From contig JADKCZ010000001.1 of the NCBI GenBank assembly GCA_016718565.1, forward strand, positions 1,054,001-1,118,000: 64,000 nucleotides of DNA, read 5' to 3'. Source of the DNA: Anaeromyxobacter sp. GTDB taxonomy: Bacteria > Myxococcota > Myxococcia > Myxococcales > Anaeromyxobacteraceae. Position numbers and translations under genes: made by a program. Of the stretch, positions 45,751 through 55,308 are shown one piece after another (position 1 is the first letter of the stretch; each line of letters starts with the position of its first letter). The notes beneath the pieces were generated by a model, which made no database searches, had not been told where the DNA came from, and saw only the letters and a program-made list of their open reading frames with translations.

Positions 45751-47655
45751 TCACGCCGGCGGGGTCGGGCAGGCCGGCAGCCTGACGGTCACGGTGGTCC
45801 CCTGGTCCACCTCGCTCTGGAAGGCGAGGTGGCCGCCCACCGAGTCGACCACCCCGCGGCACAGCGGGAGCCCGAGCCCCTTGCCGCGCCCGACGCCCCG
45901 GGTGGTGAAGAACGGCTCGAAGACGTGCTGCAGCACGAAAGGCGTCATGCCGACCCCGCTGTCGGCGATGGTGAAGGTGACCCACCCGGGCGGCCCGGGC
46001 GCGCCCGCCACGTGGACCCGGTTGGGCCCGCTCCCGGTGGCCTGGCCGGCGTTGGCGAGCAGGCTGAAGAAGACCTGGATGAGCTCCTCGCGGCTCACGG
46101 CCAGGTCGGGCAGCGCCGCCACCGCCAGGGTCACGGCGGCGCAGGGCCGGAGCTCCTCCTCGGCCAGCTCGAGCGCCACCTGCAGCGCCGCGGCCGGGTC
46201 GGCGCGCCGCTCGACGCGGTGCTGCTGCGGCAGGAAGGTGGTCATGTCCTTCACGATCAGCTTGATGCGGTCGGCGTTGGCCGCGGCGTCCGCCAGCGCC
46301 TCCTGGACCTCGGCCAGCGGGGCGTGCCCGTCGTGGCGCCAGGCCTCCACGGCCAGGGCCGAGACCGAGTCCACCTGCTCGCGGGCCACGTCGAGGTTCG
46401 ACACCACGCAGGCCAGCGGGCTGTTGATCTCGTGCGACATGCCGCGCACCAGGGTGGAGACCGCCGAGAGCCGCTCGGCGCGGGCGGCGCGCGCGTCCAG
46501 CTCCTTGCGCTCGGTGACGTCCACCACCGTGCCGCGCATGCGGCTGGGCCGCCCGGCGGCGTCCCGCGAGATCTCTCCGTCCGCGGCGATCCAGCGGAGC
46601 GGCTGGCCCTCCGGGTGGATGCGCAGCTCGTAGTGGAAGTGGTCGGTGGCGAAGGCCTCGGCGAAGGCCCGCTCGAAGATCGGCCGGTCCTCGGGGACCA
46701 CGTGCCGGAGCGCGTCGCCCACGCCCCAGGTCGGCAGGAGCGTCTCGTACCCGAAGATCCGGTCGTGCTGCAGCGTGCGCCAGGCCTGGTCGGTGGCGAA
46801 GTCGAGGTCCCAGAGCCCCAGCCTGCCGGAGCGCAGCGCCAGGTCGAGCCGCTCCTGGTTGAGCCGCAGCGCCTCCTCGGCCTCCCGCCGCTCGGTGAGG
46901 TCGAGGCAGGCGCCGAGGTAGCCGGCGAAAGCGCCGCGCTCGTCGAGGCGCGGCGACCCGGTGGCGGAGACCCAGCGGTACGCGCCGTCGTGGCGCCGCA
47001 GCCGGTACTCCATGGTGAACGGGGCCCGCCGGGCGAAGTGGTCGCGGTAGAGCGCCAGGCAGCCCGGGCGGTCCTCGGGGTGGACGCCCCCGGCCCAGCC
47101 GTCGCCGAGCTCCTGCGCCGCGAGGCGGCCGGTGAACTCCAGCCAGGTCCGGTTGAACCAGGTGCCTCCCCCGTCGACGCCGGCCATCCAGATCAGCACC
47201 GGCGCCGCGTCGGCCAGGTTGCCGAAGCGGGCCTCGCCCTCCCGCCGCGCCCGCTCCACCTCGAGCGCGCGGATGGTGCGCTGCCCCAGGCGGTACCGGC
47301 CCGCCAGGGCGGAGAGGAGGGTCGAGACCACCAGGAAGGCGGCCAGGCCCCCGGCCTCGCGCGCGACGTGCGGGCCGCCCATCCACCCAGCCGGCAGGAT
47401 GAAGGCCGCCGTGAGGATCCCGGCGAGCGCTGCGGAGGTGAGCCCGGCCCGGAAGCCGCCCAGGATGGCCGAGAGGGCCACCGCCGGGAAGAAGAGGAGG
47501 TACGGCGGCCCGAGGTAGTCGGCCAGCGCCAGCCGGAGCCCGAACGCCAGCAGGGTCGCGGCGGCGGCCACCAGGTAGGCGGCGGGCGGCCCCCGCCGGC
47601 CGGCGGGCCGGGGCGCCGCCGCGGGATCGTGCTGGGCACCAGCCGCCAGGGACAT
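45751..47655 (-). CDS. PAS-domain sensor histidine kinase with DUF4118-type membrane domain
   Basis: Membrane sensor kinase of 634 residues; ATG at 47655. Four N-terminal hydrophobic helices (about 25-125) match DUF4118. Two PAS domains follow (FGNLADAAPVLIWMAGVDGG near 150 and LDLALRSGRLGLWDLDFATD near 278). The kinase core has H-box MSHEINSPLACVV near 408, N-box SLLANAGQATGSG near 540, G1 IADSGVGM near 564, and G2 GRGKGLGLPL near 588. There is no receiver domain and no adjacent response regulator, so it is an orphan whose signal and partner are unknown. Confidence 0.92.
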   Translation of the reverse strand: MSLAAGAQHDPAAAPRPAGRRGPPAAYLVAAAATLLAFGLRLALADYLGPPYLLFFPAVALSAILGGFRAGLTSAALAGILTAAFILPAGWMGGPHVAREAGGLAAFLVVSTLLSALAGRYRLGQRTIRALEVERARREGEARFGNLADAAPVLIWMAGVDGGGTWFNRTWLEFTGRLAAQELGDGWAGGVHPEDRPGCLALYRDHFARRAPFTMEYRLRRHDGAYRWVSATGSPRLDERGAFAGYLGACLDLTERREAEEALRLNQERLDLALRSGRLGLWDLDFATDQAWRTLQHDRIFGYETLLPTWGVGDALRHVVPEDRPIFERAFAEAFATDHFHYELRIHPEGQPLRWIAADGEISRDAAGRPSRMRGTVVDVTERKELDARAARAERLSAVSTLVRGMSHEINSPLACVVSNLDVAREQVDSVSALAVEAWRHDGHAPLAEVQEALADAAANADRIKLIVKDMTTFLPQQHRVERRADPAAALQVALELAEEELRPCAAVTLAVAALPDLAVSREELIQVFFSLLANAGQATGSGPNRVHVAGAPGPPGWVTFTIADSGVGMTPFVLQHVFEPFFTTRGVGRGKGLGLPLCRGVVDSVGGHLAFQSEVDQGTTVTVRLPACPTPPA

Positions 47656-47889
47656 CGGCCACCCGTGCTTCCCTGGCACGCCGGCGCGGAGGTGCCAGGT
47701 GCGGGTCGCAGGGGCGAGTGTGCCCGCTCCAGCGGCGAAACCCTTGACCGCGGACAACGGACTCCCGGAAGGCAGCCCCGCACCACGCCAAGGGTGGGTG
47801 GCGCGGGCGGCTCCGCGAGGACCCGGCGGCGCCTTCGCAGCCCCCTGGGAGGGCCATGCCAGGAGGGCCGGCGCGCCGCCCGCCCGCCG

Positions 47890-48750
47890 CTACCGGGGGC
47901 GGAGCTCGGCCGCCAGCCAGCGCGCCGTCTCCAGGAGCGAGGGGCCGTCCTGGATGAGGTTCTTGCCGCGCTCGGTGGTGGAGACCACCACCCGCGGGGC
48001 GAAGGCGGCGGTCCAGCCGCGCGCCGCCACCAGGGCCGCGGCGTCCACCGGGAACTCGGGCTCGGAGAAGACCACCACCACCTCCGGCCGCGCCGCCGCC
48101 GCCGCCTCGAGGTCGAGCGGGGCGTAGGCGTCTGGGCGGCCTCCGAAGACGTGCTCGCCGCCCGCCAGGGTGATGAGGTCGTGCACGAAGGAGCGGCCGC
48201 CGGGCCGGCGGGCGTGGTGGCCGAACCAGAGCTCGGCGTAGACCCGCGGCCTGGGCGCCGGGGCCGCCGCGACCAGGGCGGCCGCCTCCCGCTCCAGCCG
48301 GTCGCACAGGGCGCGCGCCTCGGGCAGGCGGCCGGTGAGCGCGCCGAGCACCACCGCGTTCTCCAGCAGCCCGAAGCGCGAGGAGGGCACCGGCAGCACG
48401 TAGACCGGCAGGCCCGCCGCGGCCAGCCGGCGGGCCAGCGGCAGCTGCACGCCGTCGGTGGCCACCACCAGGTCGGGCCGCACCGCGCGCAGCGCCTCGG
48501 GCTCCGCCACCAGGTAGTCGGCCACCACCGGCGCGGCCAGGCCGGGCACGTAGCGGGCGCAGTACGGGGTGACCCCCACCAGCAGGTGGCGCGCCCCCAC
48601 CGCGTCGAGCACCTCGGTGGCCGAGGAGACCAGGCTCACCACCCGCGGGGCGGGCGGCAGGTCGAAGCTGGCGCCGGACAGGGGGCAGCCGACGCGCACC
48701 GCCCCGGGCTGGCGGCCTGGCGCGCCCGGCGCCGCGCCGGCCGGGGGCAT
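47890..48750 (-). CDS. Signal-less BtuF-like cobalamin/metal-chelate-binding protein
   Basis: A 286-residue protein; ATG at 48750 overlaps the DUF3467 stop by 1 nt (TGATG). The helical-backbone metal-receptor fold is clear: APRVVSLVSSATEVLDAVGA near residue 34, RPDLVVATDGVQLPLARRLA near 83, RSFVHDLITLAGGEHVFGG near 183, and VVVVFSEPEFPVDAAAL near 218. No Sec or lipoprotein signal precedes it, only a Pro/Gly/Ala-rich leader, so it is probably cytoplasmic. Such proteins have been proposed to bind cobalamin or cobinamide inside the cell; ligand here is inferred. The 234-bp gap downstream to 47889 toward the kinase gene shows no further gene. Confidence 0.75.
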   Translation of the reverse strand: MPPAGAAPGAPGRQPGAVRVGCPLSGASFDLPPAPRVVSLVSSATEVLDAVGARHLLVGVTPYCARYVPGLAAPVVADYLVAEPEALRAVRPDLVVATDGVQLPLARRLAAAGLPVYVLPVPSSRFGLLENAVVLGALTGRLPEARALCDRLEREAAALVAAAPAPRPRVYAELWFGHHARRPGGRSFVHDLITLAGGEHVFGGRPDAYAPLDLEAAAAARPEVVVVFSEPEFPVDAAALVAARGWTAAFAPRVVVSTTERGKNLIQDGPSLLETARWLAAELRPR

Positions 48751-49058
48751 CAGTTGACCACGCCGCCCGGGAAGTGCGGCGCGTCGCCCAGGTCGATGGC
48801 GCCGAAGCGCTCCTCGTAGCGGCGCAGGTTGTCCTGGATGGCCAGCATGAGCCGCTTCATGTGCTTGGGGGTGGTGATGGCGCGGGCCCGCACGGTGGCG
48901 CGCGGCTGCTGCGGCTGGATGTAGACCAGGTCCAGGGTGAACTCGGTGTCGGTGTGGTTCACCATGGCCATGTTGACGAACACCCCGTTGGCCACGGCCG
49001 GGTCGATCTCGATCTGGAGCTGGACGGTGTGCGGCGGCGGGGAGGGCTTGTCGGACAT
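48750..49058 (-). CDS. DUF3467 protein
   Basis: A 102-residue cytoplasmic protein; ATG at 49058. The core AVANGVFVNMAMVNHTDTEF, LVYIQPQQPRATVRARAITT and KHMKRLMLAIQDNLRRYEER is the DUF3467 pattern, seen across bacteria with unknown function. It is coupled to the BtuF-like gene by a 1-nt stop/start overlap. Its start is only 17 nt from the divergent hydrolase ATG at 49076, leaving little room for two promoters. Confidence 0.85.
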   Translation of the reverse strand: MSDKPSPPPHTVQLQIEIDPAVANGVFVNMAMVNHTDTEFTLDLVYIQPQQPRATVRARAITTPKHMKRLMLAIQDNLRRYEERFGAIDLGDAPHFPGGVVN

Positions 49059-49075
49059 GTCCGTGTCGTAGCACC

Positions 49076-49984
49076 ATGTCGGGCCGCCCCGCGAGACCCG
49101 TGACCACCACCGCCTCCCCACCCGCGCAGGTCCTCGACGCCATGGCGCGGGGGCGCGAGTTCGAGCTCGAGGGCGGCCCCGACGCGGTGCTGCTGCTGCA
49201 CGGCCTGACCGGCTCCACCTTCGAGATGCACCACCTGGCGCTGGCCCTGGCGGCGGCCGGCCACCGCTGCCTGGCCCCGGTGATGGCGGGCCACGGCGGG
49301 GCGCCGGGCGACCTGGTGGGCGTGCCCTGGACCGAGTGGGTGGCCAAGGCGCGCCGCGACCTCGACCGCCTGGCCGGCGCGCGCCGCACCTTCGTGGCCG
49401 GCTGCTCCATGGGGGCGCTGGTGGCCTGCGCCCTGGCCCACGAGCACCCGGAGCAGGTGGACGGCCTCGTCCTGCTGGCGCCGGCGCTGGAGCTGAAGGC
49501 GCCCGGGCGGCTGGCCGGGCTGCTGGGGCGCAGCGGCCTGCTGTGGCGCACCGTGGTGCCCAAGGGCTCCGGCTCCGACGTGGCCGACGCGGACATGCGG
49601 CGGCGCAACCCCTGCCTCGACGGCGTGCCGCTGGCGGCGGTGGCGGAGCTGCAGGCGCTGGCGGCCTTCGTGGACCGGGTGGTCCCGGGCGTGGCCGCGC
49701 CGGCGCTGGTGATCGCCGGCGGGCAGGACCACACCGTCACCCTGGCCGGCGCCCGCCGGCTGGCGCGCCGGCTGGGGAGCGGGCCGGCCCCGGTGGTGGT
49801 GCTGCCGGAGAGCTGGCACCTGGTGGGGGTGGACGTGGAGCGGGAGCGCTGCGCCGCCGAGGCGCTGGCCTTCCTGGACGGGCTCAGGGTGCCGGGCGCG
49901 CCGACCCAGGCGGCGCGGCGGCCGCGGGCCCTGGCCGGGGCGCCCAGGGCGGCGCGCCGGCCCGGCGCCAAGGTGCGATCGTAG
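49076..49984 (+). CDS. Alpha/beta hydrolase (carboxylesterase / monoacylglycerol-lipase-like)
   Basis: A hydrolase of up to 302 residues. The start is uncertain: ATG at 49076 gives the longest form, and GTG at 49100 or ATG at 49142 are also possible. The oxyanion segment is LLLHGLTGSTFEMHHLA near residue 40, nucleophile Ser lies in GCSMGALVAC near 110, Asp in AGGQDHTVTL near 219, and His in ESWHLVGVD near 246. It resembles Est30-type carboxylesterases and monoacylglycerol lipases. It is 81 nt upstream of glpK, so release of glycerol from glycerides followed by phosphorylation is a tempting but unproven link. The C-terminal 30 residues are Arg/Ala-rich. Confidence 0.85.
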   Translation: MSGRPARPVTTTASPPAQVLDAMARGREFELEGGPDAVLLLHGLTGSTFEMHHLALALAAAGHRCLAPVMAGHGGAPGDLVGVPWTEWVAKARRDLDRLAGARRTFVAGCSMGALVACALAHEHPEQVDGLVLLAPALELKAPGRLAGLLGRSGLLWRTVVPKGSGSDVADADMRRRNPCLDGVPLAAVAELQALAAFVDRVVPGVAAPALVIAGGQDHTVTLAGARRLARRLGSGPAPVVVLPESWHLVGVDVERERCAAEALAFLDGLRVPGAPTQAARRPRALAGAPRAARRPGAKVRS

Positions 49985-50065
49985 GGTGTGGCAGGGGGCG
50001 GCCGGTCCGCCCGGGCAGCGAGGCTGGGCGGAGCGCGCCCCCCGACGGCGCGCCAGGAGGCCAGG

Positions 50066-51544
<1,479 letters not shown>

Positions 51545-51547
51545 CGC

Positions 51548-53770
51548 TCAGGGCGCCGTGGCGTGGACCCGCGCCACGTCCTCGGCGGAGCCGGGCCCGT
51601 GGCAGGTGGTGCAGCTCTCCTGGCCGGCGGCGTTGGTCATCACCTCGGCGTGGATGGCGGTGGAGGCCGCGTCGTGGCAGCCCCCGCAGGCGGCCTGGGT
51701 GGGCGGGATGGTCCGGGTGGCAGCCACCGTGAAGAAGGGCGAGTCGCAGAAGGCGTTGGTGTCGGCGGCCTGGTCCTCGCTGCAGGCCAGGGTCACCTCG
51801 GTGGAGGGGCGCACCGAGCCGGCCAGCGGGAGGGTGAAGCTGCCGCCCAGGTGGCAGGTGGCGCAGCGGACGCTCTCGGCCGGGGAGCGGAGGCCGGTGA
51901 GGTCCAGGGGCGTGCCGGCCGGGTTGGCGGCGGTGGGCGCCGGGAGGCCGCCCAGCACGTAGGGCCTGGCGTGGGCGGGGCCGCGGTGGATGGCGTGGAT
52001 CATGACCTTCAGGTCCAGCGAGGCCGCCACCACCGACGCGCCCTCGAAGCGGGCCACCCGCTGGGCGTTGGTGGCCAGCGGGTTGTGGCAGAAGGCGCAG
52101 TACTCCACCGTGTTGCGGCCGCCGCCGTGGGCCTCGAGCCGGTGGTGACAGGCCGCACAGGCGGCCGAGGTGACCACCGCGCGCCGGGGCTGCGCGGCGG
52201 CGTCGGTCACCGCGAAGAAGACCGGGGTGGTGGTGGCGGCCGCGCGGGGGTCGAGCGGGGAGGGCTGCAGGGCGGCCTCCAGGACGGCGGCGTAGGTGCC
52301 GGTGGCGAAGGCCGGGATGGTCGCCGCGAACGGCGCCGCGTAGGCGTAGGTGCCCGGCGTCGGGGTGGCGCTGAGCGTGCCCGACGCCCCGGTCCCCTGC
52401 ACCGTGGCCTGCAGGACGGTGGCGTAGTCGGTGGTGGGGCCGGCCAGGGTGAGCGCCAGCCGCGTCAGCGGGCTCGCGAGGAGGTCTCGCGGCAGGCCGT
52501 CCACCGCCACCGAGAAGGTCACGGTGGGCGCCTGGCCAGGGCCGGCGCCGGTCACCGAGAGGATGGTGACCTCCACCAGCGGGGCGGTGTCGACGGCGGG
52601 CCGGTGGCGCGCCACCACCGGGCTCAGGCCGCTGGTCGCGCCGTGGCAGACCCGGCAGCTGGAGTCGTCCGGGAGCGCTCCGCCGCCGTGCAGCACCTGG
52701 CCGGGCGCGGTGACGGGCAGCACGAAGGAGGTCAGGTCGTGGCAGGAGCCGCAGGCGGCGCGGGTGGGGGCGGAGGCCCAGGTCCCGGCGCCCAGGTGGC
52801 AGCTGGTGCAGCGGCCGATGGCCTGGGGGAAGGCCACCGGGGCGTAGTCGCGGGTCACGCCGAGATCGTCCTCGAAGCGGTAGGACCCGCCCGCCGCCAC
52901 GCTGGGGAGGTCCCGGCCCCGGTGGAGCTTGTGGACCATGACCCGGAGCTCCAGCGACTCGCCGGTGTCGCCGTCGCGGGACTCGGCGCCGTGACAGACG
53001 GCGCAGGCCTCGGTGGTGGTCCAGGCGCCGCCGTGGACCCGCAGCGTGCCGTGGCAGGCGGCGCAGGCGGCGTCGCCGACGACCCCCGGCCGAACCGCCG
53101 GCGGCGCCCCGTCCGGGCGGAAGTGGAGCGCGGCGGAGGCGGTGACGCGCCGCCCGTCGAAGCTGCGGCCGGCCGTGGCCAGGAGGACGTGGGTGGCACC
53201 GGCGCGGGCCGGGTCGCCGCGCGCCGAGAGGGTGTAGCGGGAGCGCCCCTCGCCGAGCTGGGCGAACGCGCCCGAGGTCTCGGCCGCCGGCTGCAGGAAG
53301 GCGCCGGCCGGCCCGGCGTCGAGCCGGGTGGTGTAGGGCGTGTAGGCGGCCGTCTCGCCGCTGGCCCCGGGGCTGCCGAGCGCCGCGGAGACGAAGGCCA
53401 GGTCCACCGGCCCCAGCGAGCGGAGGCCGGTCCGGTCGAGCGGCCGGCCGGCCGCATCCGCGAGCGCCACGGTGACGCTGGTGGTGCCGTCGGCCGCCAC
53501 GGCGACGTCGGAGAGCGTCACCTGCAGCCCGGGGCCGACCAGCCAGGCGTTCTCGCCGGCAGGTCCGGTGGGGCCCGCGGGGCCGCCCGGGCCGGTGGGA
53601 CCGGTGGGACCGGTGGGACCGGTGGGACCGGCCGGGCCGGTCGGCCCGGTGGAGCCGTTCGGCCCGTCGGAGCCCGCCGGACCAGCCGAGCCGCCGCAGG
53701 CGCCCAGCAGCGTGAGCGCCAGCGCCAGCGGGAGGTTGGAGCGGAGGAGGGTGCGCCGTGCCGGGGTCAT
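51548..53770 (-). CDS. Decaheme c-type cytochrome lipoprotein, OmcA/MtrC-like, with collagen-like stalk
   Basis: Predicted surface electron-transfer protein of 740 residues. ATG at 53770 follows AGGAG. The lipoprotein signal has lipobox LLGAC near 25. Residues about 28-72 are a collagen-like Gly-X-Y run rich in GPT triplets. A beta domain follows, then ten CXXCH haem sites in two groups of five (CAACH, CAVCH, CTSCH, CGSCH, CRVCH; then CAACH, CAFCH, CATCH, CGGCH, CTTCH). A beta domain at about 400-530 separates them, the split-barrel/pentaheme arrangement of OmcA/MtrC proteins. Likely role is extracellular electron transfer to metals or other acceptors. No mtrA/mtrB partner is adjacent. Confidence 0.92.
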   Translation of the reverse strand: MTPARRTLLRSNLPLALALTLLGACGGSAGPAGSDGPNGSTGPTGPAGPTGPTGPTGPTGPGGPAGPTGPAGENAWLVGPGLQVTLSDVAVAADGTTSVTVALADAAGRPLDRTGLRSLGPVDLAFVSAALGSPGASGETAAYTPYTTRLDAGPAGAFLQPAAETSGAFAQLGEGRSRYTLSARGDPARAGATHVLLATAGRSFDGRRVTASAALHFRPDGAPPAVRPGVVGDAACAACHGTLRVHGGAWTTTEACAVCHGAESRDGDTGESLELRVMVHKLHRGRDLPSVAAGGSYRFEDDLGVTRDYAPVAFPQAIGRCTSCHLGAGTWASAPTRAACGSCHDLTSFVLPVTAPGQVLHGGGALPDDSSCRVCHGATSGLSPVVARHRPAVDTAPLVEVTILSVTGAGPGQAPTVTFSVAVDGLPRDLLASPLTRLALTLAGPTTDYATVLQATVQGTGASGTLSATPTPGTYAYAAPFAATIPAFATGTYAAVLEAALQPSPLDPRAAATTTPVFFAVTDAAAQPRRAVVTSAACAACHHRLEAHGGGRNTVEYCAFCHNPLATNAQRVARFEGASVVAASLDLKVMIHAIHRGPAHARPYVLGGLPAPTAANPAGTPLDLTGLRSPAESVRCATCHLGGSFTLPLAGSVRPSTEVTLACSEDQAADTNAFCDSPFFTVAATRTIPPTQAACGGCHDAASTAIHAEVMTNAAGQESCTTCHGPGSAEDVARVHATAP

Positions 53771-53942
53771 GGGGGCTCCTGCGAGGTGTGAGGCCTGCCA
53801 GCCAGCCAGGCCCCCGTCGGAACGGGCGGTGGCCGGTGAGCCGCGCAGCATAGCCGGTGCCGCGCGCCCCGCGACCTGGGGCGGCGGCGAGGAGGGTGCG
53901 CCTGGCCTGGGCCTCTGGCGCGGGGCCGGCGCGCCCGGCCGC

Positions 53943-55223
53943 TCAGGCCGGCAGCGAGGCCAGCGCCCGCTCCAGGTCCGCCAGCAGGTCGGCCGGGTCC
54001 TCGATGCCCACCGAGAGCCGGATGACCGCGTCGGTGATGCCGGCGCGGCGCCGCGCCTCCGGGGTCATCGAGGCGTGGGTCATGGAGGCCGGGTGGGCCA
54101 CCAGGCTCTCCACGCCGCCCAGGCTCTCCGCCAGCGTGAACCAGCGCAGCGTCCTGAGGACGTGGTCCACCCGGTCCTTGCGGCCGTCCTGGAGCTCGAA
54201 GCTCAGCATGCCGCCGAAGCCCCGCTGCTGGGCCTTCGCCAGCGCGTGCTGCGGGTGGCCGGGCAGGCCCGGGTAGTGGACCCTGGCCACCGCCGGGTGG
54301 CGCGCCAGGAAGGCCGCCACCGCCGCCGCGCCCGCCTCGTGGGCCTTCATGCGCAGCACCAGGGTCTTCAGGCCGCGCAGCACCAGGAAGCAGTCGTGCG
54401 GCCCCTGCGCGGTGCCGAGCAGGTTGTTCATGCTCTGGAGCCGCTGCGCCAGCGCCACCTGCCCGGGGGCCGCCACCACCGCCCCGCCCACCACGTCGCT
54501 GTGGCCGTTCAGGTACTTGGTGGTGGAGTGGACCACCAGGTCGGCGCCCAGCTCGAAGGGGCGCTGCAGGGCCGGCGAGAGGAAGGTGTTGTCCACCACC
54601 GTGAGGGCGCCGGCGGCGCGGGCCAGCGCCGACACCGCCCGCACGTCGGTGAGCCGGAGCAGCGGGTTGGAGGGGGTCTCGATCCAGACCATGCGGGTGT
54701 TCGGTCGCAGGGCGGCCCGGACCGCCGCCAGATCGGCCAGGTCCAGGTAGGTCACCTCCAGCCCGTAGGCCAGCTTGGCGTGCTCCAGGGTGCGGAAGGT
54801 GCCGCCGTAGCAGTCGACGGTGCAGAGCAGGTGGCTGCCGTGGGGCAGCAGGTTGAGCGCCACCAGCACGGCGCTCATGCCGGTGCTGGTGCAGGTGGCC
54901 CCCTGGCCGCCCTCCAGCATGGTGATGGCGTCCTCCAGCGCGGCCCGGGTGGGGTTGCCGCTGCGGGTGTAGTCGTAGCCGGCGTTGGTGCAGACGTCGC
55001 GGAAGGCGAAGGTGGAGGTCTGGTAGATGGGCGGCATGACCGCGCCGTAGGCGGGGTCGGGCTGGACGCCGGCGTGGACGCACTGGGTGGAGAGCCCGGC
55101 GCCGCGCACCAGCGGGGCGCGCTCGGCCCAGCCGGCGGCGGCCGGCGAGCCGGCCGGCACGATGGTGAAGTGGTAGGCCGGGTTGCCCGGGACGTTGGCG
55201 TCGAGGTGGACTTCGTCGGACAT
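53943..55223 (-). CDS. Cystathionine gamma-synthase/lyase family PLP enzyme
   Basis: PLP-dependent transsulfuration enzyme, 426 residues; ATG at 55223. PLP-binding Lys lies in VVHSTTKYLNGHSDVVGGA near 240. Other marks are YDYTRSGNPTRAALEDAI near 88, TSTGMSAVLVALNLLPHG near 112, WIETPSNPLLRLTD near 183, and SLGGVESLVAHPASMTHASM near 368. These fit MetB (cystathionine gamma-synthase) or cystathionine gamma-lyase; sequence motifs do not separate them. An N-terminal extension of about 40 residues precedes the domain. No sulfur-responsive riboswitch was seen upstream. Confidence 0.9.
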   Translation of the reverse strand: MSDEVHLDANVPGNPAYHFTIVPAGSPAAAGWAERAPLVRGAGLSTQCVHAGVQPDPAYGAVMPPIYQTSTFAFRDVCTNAGYDYTRSGNPTRAALEDAITMLEGGQGATCTSTGMSAVLVALNLLPHGSHLLCTVDCYGGTFRTLEHAKLAYGLEVTYLDLADLAAVRAALRPNTRMVWIETPSNPLLRLTDVRAVSALARAAGALTVVDNTFLSPALQRPFELGADLVVHSTTKYLNGHSDVVGGAVVAAPGQVALAQRLQSMNNLLGTAQGPHDCFLVLRGLKTLVLRMKAHEAGAAAVAAFLARHPAVARVHYPGLPGHPQHALAKAQQRGFGGMLSFELQDGRKDRVDHVLRTLRWFTLAESLGGVESLVAHPASMTHASMTPEARRRAGITDAVIRLSVGIEDPADLLADLERALASLPA

Positions 55224-55308
55224 CGGAGCCCCAGGAGGTGGTCGGCCGGCCGCCATGGCCGGGACCGGAGTGGTAACCGCTCGGGCGCCGGAAGACAAAC
55301 CCGGGCGG

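Noticed and set aside
53771..53942. Gene in the gap between the decaheme and PLP-enzyme genes
   Set aside because: Frames here have no start with a ribosome-binding site and no domain features.
55224..55298. SAM or similar sulfur-responsive riboswitch before the PLP enzyme
   Set aside because: The leader is short and shows none of the conserved SAM-riboswitch elements.
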